A stretch of 64,000 nucleotides of DNA from Eulemur rufifrons. Taxonomy: Eukaryota > Chordata > Mammalia > Primates > Lemuridae. The notes under the pieces are model-generated. The model searched no databases. It was not told the origin of the DNA and saw nothing but the letters and a program-made list of their open reading frames with translations. Location of the stretch: NCBI RefSeq assembly GCF_041146395.1, contig NC_091002.1, positions 4,892,501-4,956,500 of the forward strand, read 5' to 3'. Of the stretch, positions 35,326 through 47,075 are shown one piece after another. Position 1 is the first letter of the stretch. Every line of letters starts with the position of its first letter. The translations under genes and the position numbers were made by a program.

Positions 35326-35702
35326 AAACGTTAGTTTTTCAGGGCCACCATAACGAGATACCACAGAACAGAAATTTATTTTCTCACAGTCGGGGGGCTG
35401 GAAGTCTCAGATCACAAAGCTGCAGGTCTGGTTTCCACGGAGGCCTCTCTCCTCGGCTTGCAGACGGCCACTCTCTCTCTGACTCTTCACATGGTCTTCT
35501 GTCTGTGCATGCAAACCTCTAGTGTCTCTCCACATGACCGGATCTCCTCTCGTAAGAACACCAGTCATGTTGGATTAATGCCTCATTTTGACGTAATTAC
35601 CTCTTTAAAGACCTTTTCTCCAAATGTGATCACACTATGAGGCACTGGGGGTTGGGATTTCAACATACAAATTTTGTGAGGACACAATTCAGTCCCTTAC
35701 AC
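35326..35702 (-). mobile_element. MaLR (MLT1-type) LTR, antisense
   Basis: Reverse LTR landmarks: agggccaccataacgagata, agaaatttattttctcacag, aggcctctctcctcggcttg, and ggacacaattcagtccctta at the right end. Confidence 0.75.
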
Positions 35703-35895
35703 AGATGTAAGTTTCTTATACTATATGTGAGGTGGTATAATATTATTTGAAGGTGCAAAGGCCATTCAATGGGGAAAGAAATGTATTTTCAACAAATGAT
35801 GCTGGAATAATTGAATACCCATGTACAAAAAAAAGAAAAAAGAACCTTGATCCATACCTCATGCTACATATAAAAAACTACACTAAACAGCAGCC
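35703..35895 (+). mobile_element. L1 ORF2 fragment, sense
   Basis: ggtgcaaaggccattcaatg, caacaaatgatgctggaata and cttgatccatacctcatgct are L1 ORF2 landmarks. Confidence 0.65.
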
Positions 35896-37280
35896 TTGTA
35901 TTGGAAGAAGATGACATCTAGGACTTTCATAGCTAGAAAGTAGTCAATGCCTGGCTTCAAAACTTCAAAGAACAGACTGACTCTCTTGTTAGGCGCTAAT
36001 GCAGCTGGTGACTGTAAGTTGAAGCAAATGGTCATTTACCATTATGAAAATCCCAGGGCCCTTAAGCGTTACGATAAATCTACCCTGCCTGTGCTCTATA
36101 AATGGAACAGCAAAGCCGGGATGACAGCACAACAGTTTACACTATTGTTTACTGAATATTTAAATACATACCTGCTCAGAAAAAAAAGATTCCTTACAAA
36201 ATATTACCACTCATTGACAATGCACCTGGTCACCCCAGAGCTCTGATGGAGATGGGCAAGGAGATTCATGTTGTTTTCACGCCTGCTATCACAACATCTA
36301 TTCTGCACCCATGGATCAAGGAGTCCTTTTGACTTTCAAGTCTTTTTATTTAAGAAATAAATTTCATAAGGCTATATCCGCAATAAATAGCGATTCCTCT
36401 GATGGATCTGGGCAAAGTAAATTGAAAATTGCCTGGAAAAAATTCACCTTTCTAGATTAAGAACATCTGTGATTCATGGGAGGAGGTCAAAACATCAACA
36501 TTAACAGAAATTTGGAAGAAGTTGATTCCAACCCTCATGGATGACTTTGAGAGGTTCAAGACTTCCGTGGAGGAGGGAACTGTAGATGTGGTGGAAACAG
36601 CAAGAGATAGAAGTGGAACCTGCAGATGTGACTGAATTACTGCAATTTCATGATCAAACTTCAACAGATGAGGAATCTCTTCTTACGGAGGAGCAGAGAA
36701 AGTGGTTTCTTGAGATGGAATCTGCTCCTGGAGAAGATGCTGTGAACATCGTTGAAATGACCACCAAGGATTCAGAATATGACATAAACTGAGTTGATAA
36801 GGCAGCAGGAGGGCTTGAGAAGATTGTCTCCCATTTTGCAAGAAGTTCTACTGTGGATAAAATGCTATCCACATGCTACAGAGAAATCTTTCATGAAAGG
36901 AAGAGTCAATCGATGCAGCAAACTTCACTGTTGTCTTATTGTAAGAAACTGCCACAGCCACCCCAACCTTCAGCACCCACCAGCCTGATCAGTCAGCACC
37001 ATCAGCATCAAGGGAAGACCCTCCACCAGCAAAAACATTATGACTTGCTGAAGGCTCAGATGGTCGCTAGCATTTTTTTTGCAATAAAGTATTTTAAATT
37101 AAGGTATGTACATTTTTAGACATAAAGCTATTGCAGACTTAATAGACTACAGTATAGTGTAAACATAACTTTTATATGCACTGGGAAATCAAAAAGTTCA
37201 TGTGACTCACTTTATTGTGGCATTCACTTTATTGCAGTGGTCTGGAACCAAACCCACGATACCTCCAAGGTGTGCCTGTA
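35896..37280 (+). mobile_element. Tigger1-type (pogo) DNA transposon, degenerate, 5'-truncated
   Basis: Transposase pieces appear in order on the plus strand: [22 protein letters not shown] (35947 on), [32 protein letters not shown], then after frame breaks [37 protein letters not shown], and the C-terminal [20 protein letters not shown] with [12 protein letters not shown]. The right end holds the Tigger terminus: cactttattgcagtggtctg, then ggaaccaaacccacgatacc and a gtgcctgta end. The left terminus is missing; the element abuts L1. Frameshifts and stops mean no active transposase. Confidence 0.88.
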
Positions 37281-37364
37281 CTTCACCAAGAGACATATGG
37301 GTAGCAGATGAGTACATGAGAAGATACTCAATATCTTTAGTTATCAGGGAAGTGAAGATGAGAT

Positions 37365-37632
37365 ACAGTCATGTGTCACTTAACAGTGGGAGATGTTCTA
37401 AGAAATGGATCATTAGGTGATTTTGCATTGTGGGAACATCATAGAGTGTAAACCTACACAAACATACACGGTTTCACCTACTACACACCATCGCCCATTG
37501 CTTCTAGGCTACAAACCTGTACCACACGTTACTGTACTAAATACTATAGACAGTTGTAACATAATGACAAGTATTTGTGTATCTAAACATAGAAAAGGTA
37601 CAGTAATAATACAGTATAAAAGATTTTAAATG
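37365..37632 (+). mobile_element. MER2-type non-autonomous Tigger element
   Basis: catgtgtcacttaacagtgg, gtgggaacatcatagagtgt, ggctacaaacctgtaccaca and ttgtgtatctaaacatagaa follow the MER2 order. The far end is missing, so one terminal inverted repeat is lost. Confidence 0.75.
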
Positions 37633-37727
37633 GTGTACCTATATATATGTCTGTGTGTATGTGTGTGTGTGTATGACACTTTCCACGAATGGAATTTGCA
37701 GGACTGGAAGTTGCTCTGGGTAAGCAA

Positions 37728-37908
37728 CTCTAACTTTCTATGTGCCAGGCACTGTTCCATGTGTTTTACATTAACATATTTAGTCCTTCCATTAACCTTA
37801 TGAAGTAGATTAGGTTTTTACATGAAAGGAAACTGAGGCACAGATAAATTAAATAATGTCCCCAGGACTATACAGCTAGTAAGTGACAGAACTGCAATCA
37901 AACTTGTG
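37728..37908 (+). mobile_element. MIR SINE
   Basis: tatgtgccaggcactgttcc, gaaggaaactgaggcacag-like sequence, and tacagctagtaagtgacaga are the central MIR core motifs. Confidence 0.8.
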
Positions 37909-37989
37909 AGAAAAGATGTGCATACAGAAAAACACATGCCCTAAAAGAATGTGTGCCAACAAAAAGATATACAATAACCCCAGCAGAAT

Positions 37990-38537
37990 GGTGGACACAT
38001 GGAAGGAAGGATGGATAGATGGATGAATAGAAGAGTGGAGGGATGGATGGATGCACAGAAAAATGGATGGATGGGTGGATGGATGGATGGATGGATGGAT
38101 GGATCAATGGATAGAAGGATGGATGGATGGGTGGATGAATGGAAAGATGGATGAGTGGAAGTGTGAATGGATGGACAGATGGAAGGAAGGATGGGTAGAT
38201 GGATGCATAGAAGGATGGATGGATGGATGGATGGGTGGATGGATGGAAAGATGGATGAGTGGAAGTGTGAATGGATGGACAGATGGAAGGAAGGATGGGT
38301 GGATGGATGCATAGAAGGATGGATGGATGGAGGGATGGGTGGATGGATGGATGGATAGAAGGATGGATGGATGGGCAGATGGATGGATGGATGGGCAGAT
38401 GGATGGATAGAAGGATGTATGGATGGATGGATGGATAGAAGGATGGATGGATGGGTGGATGGATGGATAGATGGAAGGAAGGATGGGTGCATGGGTGGTG
38501 GACTGACGGTAGACAGATGGATAGATGGATGGATAAA
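37990..38537 (+). repeat. TGGA/ATGG tetranucleotide array with 104-bp higher-order unit
   Basis: About 550 bp of ggat/ggaa/gaag units. A longer unit recurs: ggaaagatggatgagtggaa begins at 38141 and again at 38245 (period 104 bp), each followed by the same gtgtgaatggatggacagat. The long minus-strand frame (HPSIHPSF repeated) is a product of the tetranucleotide and is not a gene. Confidence 0.95.
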
Positions 38538-41510
38538 ATTAGGTAAGAGAGGGGCTTTGCATAAATCAATGACAATAATATCTCAGGAACTGGGGAATAG
38601 GATTAACTCAACCCTTTACATCTGAAGTTAGAAAAGAAGTTAACTGTTTGTGTTATGCTGAAGTAGTAAACAACCTCAGGTGAGCCCACCTTGCAACAAC
38701 CAAAGTCTCCCTCCCTCACATTTCATGACTGCAGGATGGCTGTGCTATGTCCTTTTCACTCGGGGACCCAGCTGTGGGAACAGCCTCTTTGGGAACATGA
38801 CATTTTTATGGAAGGGGAGTAGGGTCAACGGGACCCAAGCCATGGCTGTTTAGAAGTGGCCTTCTCGCTTCTGCCCACATCCCATCAGTCAAAGCCGCAG
38901 GTCGGTCACTGAGGGCAGTTGCTGGGGTGGAGCTTGCTGTGACGATCCCCGTGGGGCAGTATCTTATCCCAACTCCAGTCGGAAACCGAAGCCACCTCAC
39001 TCTCAGCTGTTTTCTTCTGAGGAGATCAATTCTCTGAGCCGGAATATTCCAGCAGAGAACTCTTAAAATGCTCCCCTTGGTCTTTGGGTCTGTGATCATT
39101 GCTTGAGTTTTTCTCAGTTCCCAGTAATCACATGTCCCCTGAAGTAAGAACCCCACCCCTTTTTATCTGTTTGTTAATGAATCCAGTCTTCTCCTCACTC
39201 TGCTCCTCACGTGCGCCCCGCGCTGGGCTCCCCAGCCGGCAGCTGTGAGCTGTGGGGAATCTCCTCCTCACGTGCGCCAATCTCCCAGTGCCCTGGGGGC
39301 CACAGCACTTCCCCAAAGCCTGCACAGAGGACACAGTCAGTGAGTAACAGGAGCCGCTTTTGTTCAGACATCCAAAGTTTCTCGCGTAGTTCAGGTAACT
39401 GGAGGACGTTGATCGGGAGCAGTTCTAGGGCTCGGCTCTGACTAACCCAAAGGTTAGACCTACTGCGACACCCTCTCCAAGCCCAGTGCTGCCCCCAGGC
39501 CCCCAGCGGGACTCTGCCGGTGAGAGGGCAGTGCTCTCACCTCTGAGCCCAGACGCCATCCCTCGGTGGGCAGCTGCTCCCGACACCTGCAAGCCGAAGC
39601 CAGCCCTGTGAAGCTGGGCTGCTCGTAGCCACACCTGCCCTGGCCCTAGGCACCCATCCTTGTCCCTGCCTGCCAAGGAGCTCCTGCCTAGCGGTTTACT
39701 TCCAGGCTCTCACAGCTCCATCCTGGCTCTGAGCACTGAAACTAGGTTTTTCCCACCCCAGAGACAGACACTAGCACCACATCCACACACAGAAGAATGT
39801 GAACCCACTGTCACACCGTGTGGGCGCTGCGTCCACCCACACACGTGGGGCAGCCTGGGAGATAGAGCTGGAGGTGCCTGGGAGCTGTGCTGGGGGTGGG
39901 TGGAGCTAAGCAGGGCCCGGCCACCTGGGTGCTCACAGCCGTGGCTGGGTCCTGTTTAGAGCAGCAGGAACTGCAGCCTCCCCAGGGTCCCCTGCTGATG
40001 GCAGGTGGTGGCAGTGGCTGTCAGGGCTACAAGAGAAGAGTGGCCGTGTCTGGAAGCAGCGCAGGCAGCCTCCACCCATCCTACCCGTGGTGAGGACAAG
40101 ACCTCCCCTGCGGTTGTGCCTGCCCATGCTGCAGGCCGCCCAGCCCCCTAGGGCACCTGGCGGAAGCTGTGGCTGCTGTTGGCAGGAGGCCTCCGTTCCC
40201 CACCATGGGGGCCCCTACACAGGGCAGCCGCTTCACCAGGGGTTGGGGGGACTGAAGTTGGAAATGGCAGTGCCCCCAGCAACCTATTATCACAGCGCAC
40301 CCCATCATTTCTGCCGTGTGTGCTCGCCGCACAGCCTGACTAACCCTGCCGCAGCAGGGGGCTGTGCCGGTGCAGCGCCGGCAGCCAGGGACCCAGCGAT
40401 CGGCAGAAAGCTCTAAAAGGTTAAAAGAAACCAAAGGCAGAAATTAATTCGTAACAACCTTTATTACAGCTTTGAGAGAGCCCAGCCGAGCCACTGTGGT
40501 GTTAAGGGAAGGCCACCAGCTCCCCGCACGCGCCCCTCTCATCCCACCCAAGTGCCACCCGGTTGACTGGGTGAAGCTGAGCCACTGAAGTCCTGCCAGC
40601 GGGAGGGGCCCCACACCTTCCTGGCCCCTTGCCGTGGATTCAAGTCTCAGCCGGGACAAGCACGGGCTGTGCCAACCCCAGCACGTGCTGTAGGCAGTGA
40701 AGGTGATGTTTTCATCCGCTCTCTCTCGACGGGCCCAGACTTGGGCAGAGAACAAGGCGTCACTTATTTTCCCTCAAAAACCCAAACAGAAACATCCTAA
40801 ATGTCCATTAATAGGAGATTAAATAAATTATGGAAACTTCACGTAATGGAATTCTGCCCACGAAAAGTGGTGATGTGCAGTTCTATGTCAGAGCGAGGGA
40901 GAAACAGCACGTGTGCTGTGGTCCCGTCACGTCATCATCCGCATCAACATGTGTCTGCACGAAGAGGATGCGGCAGGGCGGCCCCTGCTAGTGAATCAGC
41001 GAGAGCTCTCGGAACGGGCACAGCCCCGGTCTGTGTGTAGGGCTAAGCGGGATTCTTTCTCGTCCGTACTTTCTAACTTTCCAACAGTGCATGAGTTTTG
41101 CCTGAGTAATTTCTAACAAGTTCTATTTTGGTTGAAAAACTGCCTCTTATTAGGGGAAGGTGCACGGGAAACAAACATTGCACCAGACCCATCCGTGCCA
41201 CTGTCCCCCAGTTCCCGGGCTCTGCTCCACCTGGTTGACACGATGCCACTGGGACTGACGGATCACTTGACGTGGAGGGGCATATTCTCCCTATTGGATG
41301 GTTTTTCCTGCCACTCCTAGATGAGGATGAGACGTCACCCCGCAAGTGGCTGAGGGAGCAGCTTAGCGCAAGCCGGGCATTGGGACTCGGAAGCTCCAAT
41401 TCCTCCTGACTCGCCTTCCTCCCCCAGCCGCGATGGCCTCCTGGAAGTGTGTCTCCCAAATGAAGGACTCACACTTAACCCTTGCCCCAGGCTCCGGTTT
41501 CTGGGGAACC
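38538..41510. other. Intergenic, mostly unique DNA
   Basis: No exon or RNA gene supported. A short L1 3'UTR-like phrase (aatgtccattaataggagat) at about 40798-40870 is the only repeat identity I can suggest. Overlapping frames in the GC-rich 39.4-40.8 kb stretch have no recognised motif. Confidence 0.45.
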
Positions 41511-41514
41511 CAGG

Positions 41515-41990
41515 AGTCTCAGTTACCCTTTGCTGCACAACAAACAGCCCCTAAATTTAGTGGCTTGAACCACTGCGTTTGCTCACGATTCTGCGGGTCA
41601 GGCACTTGGGCTGGGCTCTGCTGGTCGTGCCTGAGTGACAGCACAGCTGTGGTCATCTGGCAGCTGACCTGGGGCCACACGGTCTAATGCCTCACTCCCA
41701 GGTCTGGCGGCTGGTGCCACGGGCTGGCTGGCCCAGGCCTGCTTGTCCACACGGCCCCTCGGGGCAAAGTCCAGGAGACCCCACCTGGGGCCATCCACAC
41801 TGCCTTTCCTGCCACATCCTGTTGGTCCAGGGAAGTCACAAAACCAGCCTGGCTGGATTCAAGAAGTGGGAAAAAAACACGTCACTTCTTGATAGAAAAA
41901 GCGGCAAAGTCACATTGCAAAGAGGCACGTGGCAAAGATGGGAGGAATTGCGGCTGACGTCAACACCGTCTGGCTTTGGAAGACACTGAA
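41515..41990. mobile_element. Ancient LTR-like interspersed repeat (unassigned)
   Basis: gttaccctttgctgcacaac, aatttagtggcttgaaccac, gctcacgattctgcgggtca and cttcttgatagaaaaagcgg resemble a widespread old mammalian repeat with a TGCTGCGTAACAAA-like start. Family not resolved. Confidence 0.5.
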
Positions 41991-42789
41991 CAGAGAGGTG
42001 TCGTCTAAGTTCTGGGGAGGAAGAGACAAATTGCTGTTGTTGTTTAGATAATGTGACTGAACATCTAGAGGAGGGCAAAGGCCTCGACTAAGAAAGCCTT
42101 CAAGCTGTGGAATGATCAGTGGGGTTTGGTCAGCGCGAGTGAGTGGGGTTTGTAGCCGCTCTGATCACAGCAATAACCGGCATCTGCTCGGGACTTTGGT
42201 GCCCCCACACTGCCTCGAGCCCACCCCCTCTAGCGCGTGCCGGCTGGCTGGCCTGCTAGGCCCCGAGCTCTGTCCCATTTCCAGGACTCTGCTGCACCTG
42301 CTCCTCTCTTGGTGGGTCACCCATGGCCCCACCTGCTCTGGCCCCTCCCTGCTGCCCTCCCAGCTGAGCTCCTCAGAGGCTCCCTGTCCCCTGAACCCGC
42401 CTCCTCAGCTTCCTCCCGCCCTCAGCGTGCCTACCTGGGACTGTGCCCTGGCGGGCTCTGCTCCACGCTGCCCTGCGCAGCTCCCCACACCCGGTTCTGA
42501 ACGGCATCCACGTGCTGTAACTGCAAAACGTGGCACGTCCTGCAGTCCCCATGTTGATAATGTTTTTCTGCCTTTTAATTTTGTGTTTTGTCAGCTTTCT
42601 TGTTAACTGATGGGATTCCAGCATCTGACCTTAAAACCTGCCAGCCCCCTAATTTTTGACGAAGTAAATCTTGACAAAGTAAGAAGGGAAAAAAGTCCCC
42701 TCTTCTCCTACAGCTGCAAGAAAGCAGATGCAATTCTGTGTCATAAAACTGTCCCTACAGGGCTCAAAGACATTGTTGCACACCCGCGA
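41991..42789. other. Intergenic, no feature supported
   Basis: GC-rich unique DNA. Nothing recognised. Confidence 0.4.
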
Positions 42790-43276
42790 TCACAGCAGCA
42801 CTATTCACAATGGCTGAAACGTGGAAGCAGCCCAGTGTCCGCGGAGGGATGAAAGGAGAAACGAACACCGTCTGTGCACACAGTGGGACATCACCCAGCC
42901 CTACAAGGGACGGAGGCTCCGACAGAGGTTACCAGGTGGAGGAACCTTGGGGACTCAGTGAAACAGGCCAGTCACAAAAGGACAAATCCTGTGCAACCCA
43001 TTCCCAGGAGGTCCCTAGAGCAGCCAGACTCAGCGAGACGGAGAGGAGAACGGGGGGTGCCAGGGCCGGGGTGGGGTCTGTCTGGGCAGTTAGTGTTCAA
43101 CGGGACAGAGTTTCAACTTGGGAAGGTGGAGATGTTGTGGAGATGGATGTGGGTGACGGCTGCACAACATTATGAATGGATTTCATACCACTGAATTGCA
43201 CACTTAAAATGGATAAGATGGTAAATTGTATGTCTATGTATTTTACCACGATAAGAAACTTAAAAAAAAAAAAAAA
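42790..43276 (+). mobile_element. L1 3'UTR, sense, with A-tail
   Basis: cagcactattcacaatggct, cattatgaatggatttcata and ccactgaattgcacacttaa, then aaaatggataagatggtaaa and a poly(A) run at 43261-43276: the standard 3' end of an older L1. Confidence 0.85.
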
Positions 43277-43940
43277 AGAGGCCATTCCTAACCCCGAGGG
43301 AGAGTCGTGCTTGACTGGGAAGGGCACGAACCCGAGAGGAGCCCCTGAAAGCAGACTTTGCCTTAGAGAGAAATAAATTTGGCCCCAGGGCTCACTTGCA
43401 GACTCCAAACTGCAAGAGATTTAGAAAGCTGTCCGTGATCACAACTATTAGAGCTGTATTCTCTAAAATGCCAAGCTAATTAACAGCCTTTTTGATGTTT
43501 CAAATGGATTTATTGTTGGCTACAAGTTTAAATGACCACACATTTTCTAAAAAAAAAAAGACCCATGAATGCTGCACCCAAACCCCCTAATTGTAAAGTG
43601 ATGTTGGTTACAGTTTCAAAGTCTTTTAATTACCAAATTTGCCTTTGTCAGCAAAATTCAAGTTGAGGAAATGAGGCCTTCTGTTGCTGGGCTCCATTTC
43701 CTGGGAACTGGCTTCAGCCTCCGGTCTTGTCCCCATGAACAGGGAGGGGACGTTCGCTGTGACTTCCTCCCCCAGCCCCCAGGGGTGTCCTGCCTCCCAG
43801 TCCGCCCCTCCCACCGAGGACTCCGCTTCCCTCCTGCTGCCCTGTGCAGCCCACCACGCCACGCCGGCCCCTCTCAGCCCACCACGCCACGCCGGGCCCT
43901 TCTTCTCACAAGCGCCGAGCCCAGCCTGCTCCCCTCTGCT
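43277..43940. other. Intergenic, no gene supported
   Basis: Contains a short imperfect duplication near 43850-43895 (cccaccacgccacgccgg twice, about 29 bp apart) and a poly(A) run at 43550. No coding evidence. Confidence 0.45.
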
Positions 43941-44090
43941 TAGTTGTCCAGATAATTTCTTTATATTTTTTTAGTAGAGACGGGGTCTCGCTCTTGCTCA
44001 GGCTGGTCTTGAACTCCTGAGCTCAAACGATCCTCCTGCCTTGGCCTCCCAGAGTGCTAGGATTACAGGCGTGAGCCACCGCGCCCGGCC
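43941..44090 (-). mobile_element. Alu 5' half, minus strand
   Basis: Begins within the middle of an Alu (gataatttctttatattttt) and ends with the complete 5' terminus gcgcccggcc. The 3' half and tail are absent, so the element was cut after insertion. Confidence 0.85.
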
Positions 44091-44208
44091 TGAGTTTAAA
44101 ATTTAAAACAGCAAAACAGTGTGAACTGTAAGGTGTAATATTTTTATTTGGTAAGTACAAATGATCATTCATACATGAAATGTTTTGCTGAATTTTAGTA
44201 ATATCTTT

Positions 44209-44386
44209 TTAAAAAATATTTATTTATTTAGAGAAAGGGTCTTGCTATGTAGCCCAGGCTGAAGTGCAGTGGCTGTTCACAGGCATGATCGTAGTGCACT
44301 CATCCTCCAACTCCTGGCCTCAAGCTATCCTCCCACCTCAGCCTCCCTAGTAGCTGGGACTACAGGTGCGTGCCACCGTACCTAGC
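44209..44386 (-). mobile_element. FLAM_A-type fossil Alu monomer, minus strand
   Basis: It keeps the 7SL-specific segment ggctgttcacaggcatgatc next to gtagtgcactcatcctccaa, which dimeric Alus have lost. Near-perfect flanking duplications: tagtaatatcttt (44196-44208) and tagcaatatgttt (44387-44399). Confidence 0.85.
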
Positions 44387-44589
44387 TAGCAATATGTTTA
44401 AAATTGAAATGTATTCACTTTCATTTTCAATTGTTTTAAACCTAAAAACAAATAAAACAATGATCCTTACATTATTATTGAAAATAATTTTCTGGTAGAG
44501 AGGAGGGGGTATAAAAAAAGTATCCACTCCAAGTGTCAAATATGCTGTTTCCACCACTGTTCCCAGCATTATAAAGTGAGTTCCAGCAG

Positions 44590-45615
44590 GACAGACCTTT
44601 GCTTTGTTCACTGTCGTATCTTCTCCAGCGTCTACAACAGTGCCTGGCTCATAGCAGGTGCTCGATGAACGTGCTGAGGGAGTGGGTGGGTGTGTGAAGG
44701 AGTGAATGAATGAAGAGGCCTGTGCCGTCTCCCCCGCGTCACCTGCTCACCACACCCCTCTCTGTCTTCAAGCTCAGGCCCAGGCTTCGCGGGGCAGGGT
44801 GGCAGTGGGGGTTCCATGCTGGGAGGGGCCTTTTGGCCTCACTGCAAGACTAAGGAAGATGACTGGCATAAAACTTCAATCGTTTAAGGTAAATACCATT
44901 TTGACGACTCAGTTAAGCCTTTTCGTATGTTATCATGCCAAGAGGGGCCGAAGTGCATTCACTGTCCCTTGGCCCGTGTCGTCCTTAGGATTCTATATGA
45001 AAGCCACCCCACAGAGCCCTTCCTCCACCACCCAGTTCCAACGATCTCTTATTTTCCACGCCAGCCCCCAATTTATTTCCCTCGTAGCACCGTGAAAGTG
45101 CTTCCGATAGTGATGCGTTTATGTTCATCACCCTGCTGGCTGTCCTGTCCCCTCCGTGCCCCTTTCAAGAGTCAGCTCATAATCCCTCTGCCAGGATGCC
45201 CTCCAGACCCCCAGGCCGGGCAGCCGTCTCCTCTCGCTGCCCCTCGGGCCTCCCCATGGCTGTCTGGTGAGGTGTTGGTCTCCGTATCTGCACAGGGAGC
45301 CCTGCAGGCAGAGCCCAGAGCTTGCTGTTCTTTCACGGGTCCACCGCCTGCTCCAGGAAGCCCTTCTTGGCCCTCTCTCTGGCTGGACCGGGAACCTGTC
45401 CGGGCTCCCATCGTGAACGGTCTCCCCCATCCCAGCCCCTGATCACCCGACTGGGGCTTTCCCCTGCAGCCTTCCTCCCTCTGCCCTCTGCTCCCGCCAT
45501 CACTACTGGGGGCGGTCCTGCCTGACAACACAGGGACCAGTCCGGCACGGCCACCACTGGGTCCCCAGCATTGTGCCATGGAGCAGGCGCTTGATGAACG
45601 TTGAATTTAGGGAGG
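44590..45615 (+). mobile_element. L2 fragments (several pieces)
   Basis: An L2 3' end at 44610-44715 (cagtgcctggctcatagcag then gtgctcgatgaacgtgctga), and a second at about 45070-45615 (agagtcagctcataatccct, caggaagcccttcttggccc, gcaggcgcttgatgaacgtt). Diverged, with unassigned sequence between. Confidence 0.55.
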
Positions 45616-45925
45616 AATAGGTCCCTCACCCTCAGAGGACAGCTGAGGCAGAGCGGGCAGAAAAGCCCAGGGTTCCAGGAAACATTCTGCGGGCCGCCTT
45701 CCTCCCACCCTGAGGCCCAGCCCAAGAGCTGACGCCCTCAGAGGCGTGGCCCGGGCCACAGGCCAGCGTGGCAGGAGCCCCCACCCCTCCAGGTCCTACT
45801 CGGGCGGAGCAGGCCCTGCCTTTCCCCCACCCCGGTATTACTGATGTCCCTCACTTCATGCACGTCTGAACATACGCAGCATCTGCATACATAACATATA
45901 TGCACAGATAAATACACAAGCACAT
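45616..45925. other. Intergenic, no feature supported
   Basis: Unique sequence between L2 and L1 remains. Confidence 0.4.
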
Positions 45926-46082
45926 GTAATTTAATATGTGATTACTATTTAGAGCTGTTATCTATTAGATCAATTAGGAATAAGAATATCAAAGTGTTTA
46001 TTTTACCTTCACTATTCCTTCTTCAATGCTCTTCTTTATGTAGATTTGAGTTTATGACATATTATTATTTTCTTTCTTCTAA

Positions 46083-46325
<243 letters not shown>

Positions 46326-46377
46326 TAATTTCATAGGGCACAGAATTCTAGGTTGTTGGTTTTGCCCTCTCGACACT

Positions 46378-46672
46378 TTTTTTTTTTTTTTTTTTGAGAC
46401 AGAGTCTTGCTCTGTCACCCTGGGTAGAGTGTAGTGGCATCATCGTAGTTCTCAGCAACCTCAAACTCCTAGGCTCAAGCGATCCTCTTGCCTCAGCCTC
46501 TTGAGTAGCTGGGACTACAGGCATGTGCCACCATGCCCGGCTAATTTTTCTATTTTTTGGAGTGACGGGGTTTCACTCTTGCTCAGGCTGGTCTCAAACT
46601 CCTGAGCTCAAACAATCCTCCCACCTCGGCCTCCAGAGTGCAAAGATTACAGCTTGAGCCACTGCGCCCGGC
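46378..46672 (-). mobile_element. Alu, full length, minus strand
   Basis: T-tail at 46378-46395, both arms, end at actgcgcccggcc. Flanks tctcgacacttt and ctctgaacacttt look like a target-site duplication. Confidence 0.9.
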
Positions 46673-46721
46673 CTCTCTGAACACTTTGAATACCTCACTC
46701 TAGTCTCTGCTTGCTGCATGG

Positions 46722-47075
46722 TGCTGTGATTTGAGAGTCCTCTCCAAAATTCATGTTAAAAGTTAATTGTGATAACATTGAGAGGTGAGACCTTTAAGAA
46801 GTGATTAGGTCATGAGGGCTCCACCCTCATGAATGGATTGATGCTGTCATGGCAGGAGTGGGCTCCTGATAAAAGGATGAGTTCAGCGCGATTTCCTCTT
46901 TCTGTCTTGTGCTCTCGCCTGCCCTCATGCCCTTCTGCCTTGCGATGACACTTGCCAGACACATGCACCGTGCTCTTGAACTTCCCAGCCTCCAGAACCA
47001 CCAGCCAAATAAACTTCTCCATAAATTACCCAGTCTGCGTTATTCTGTTATAGCAGCAGGAAATGGACTAAGACA
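46722..47075 (+). mobile_element. MaLR (MLT1/MST-type) solo LTR with 5-bp duplication
   Basis: Starts tg and ends ca, 354 bp. Internal landmarks: gtgattaggtcatgagggct, ccctcatgaatggattgatg, tcccagcctccagaaccacc, and an aataaac poly(A) signal. Flanked by catgg (46717-46721) and cgtgg (47076-47080). The surrounding L1 reads continuously across the insertion. Confidence 0.88.

Noticed and set aside
37898..38575. 225-codon minus-strand frame of HPSI/HPSF repeats
   Set aside because: It is the direct translation of the TGGA tetranucleotide array, all frames read similar repeats, and no gene signals surround it.
44706..45442. Two plus-strand frames of 129 and 171 codons
   Set aside because: They cover L2-derived sequence and show no protein family.
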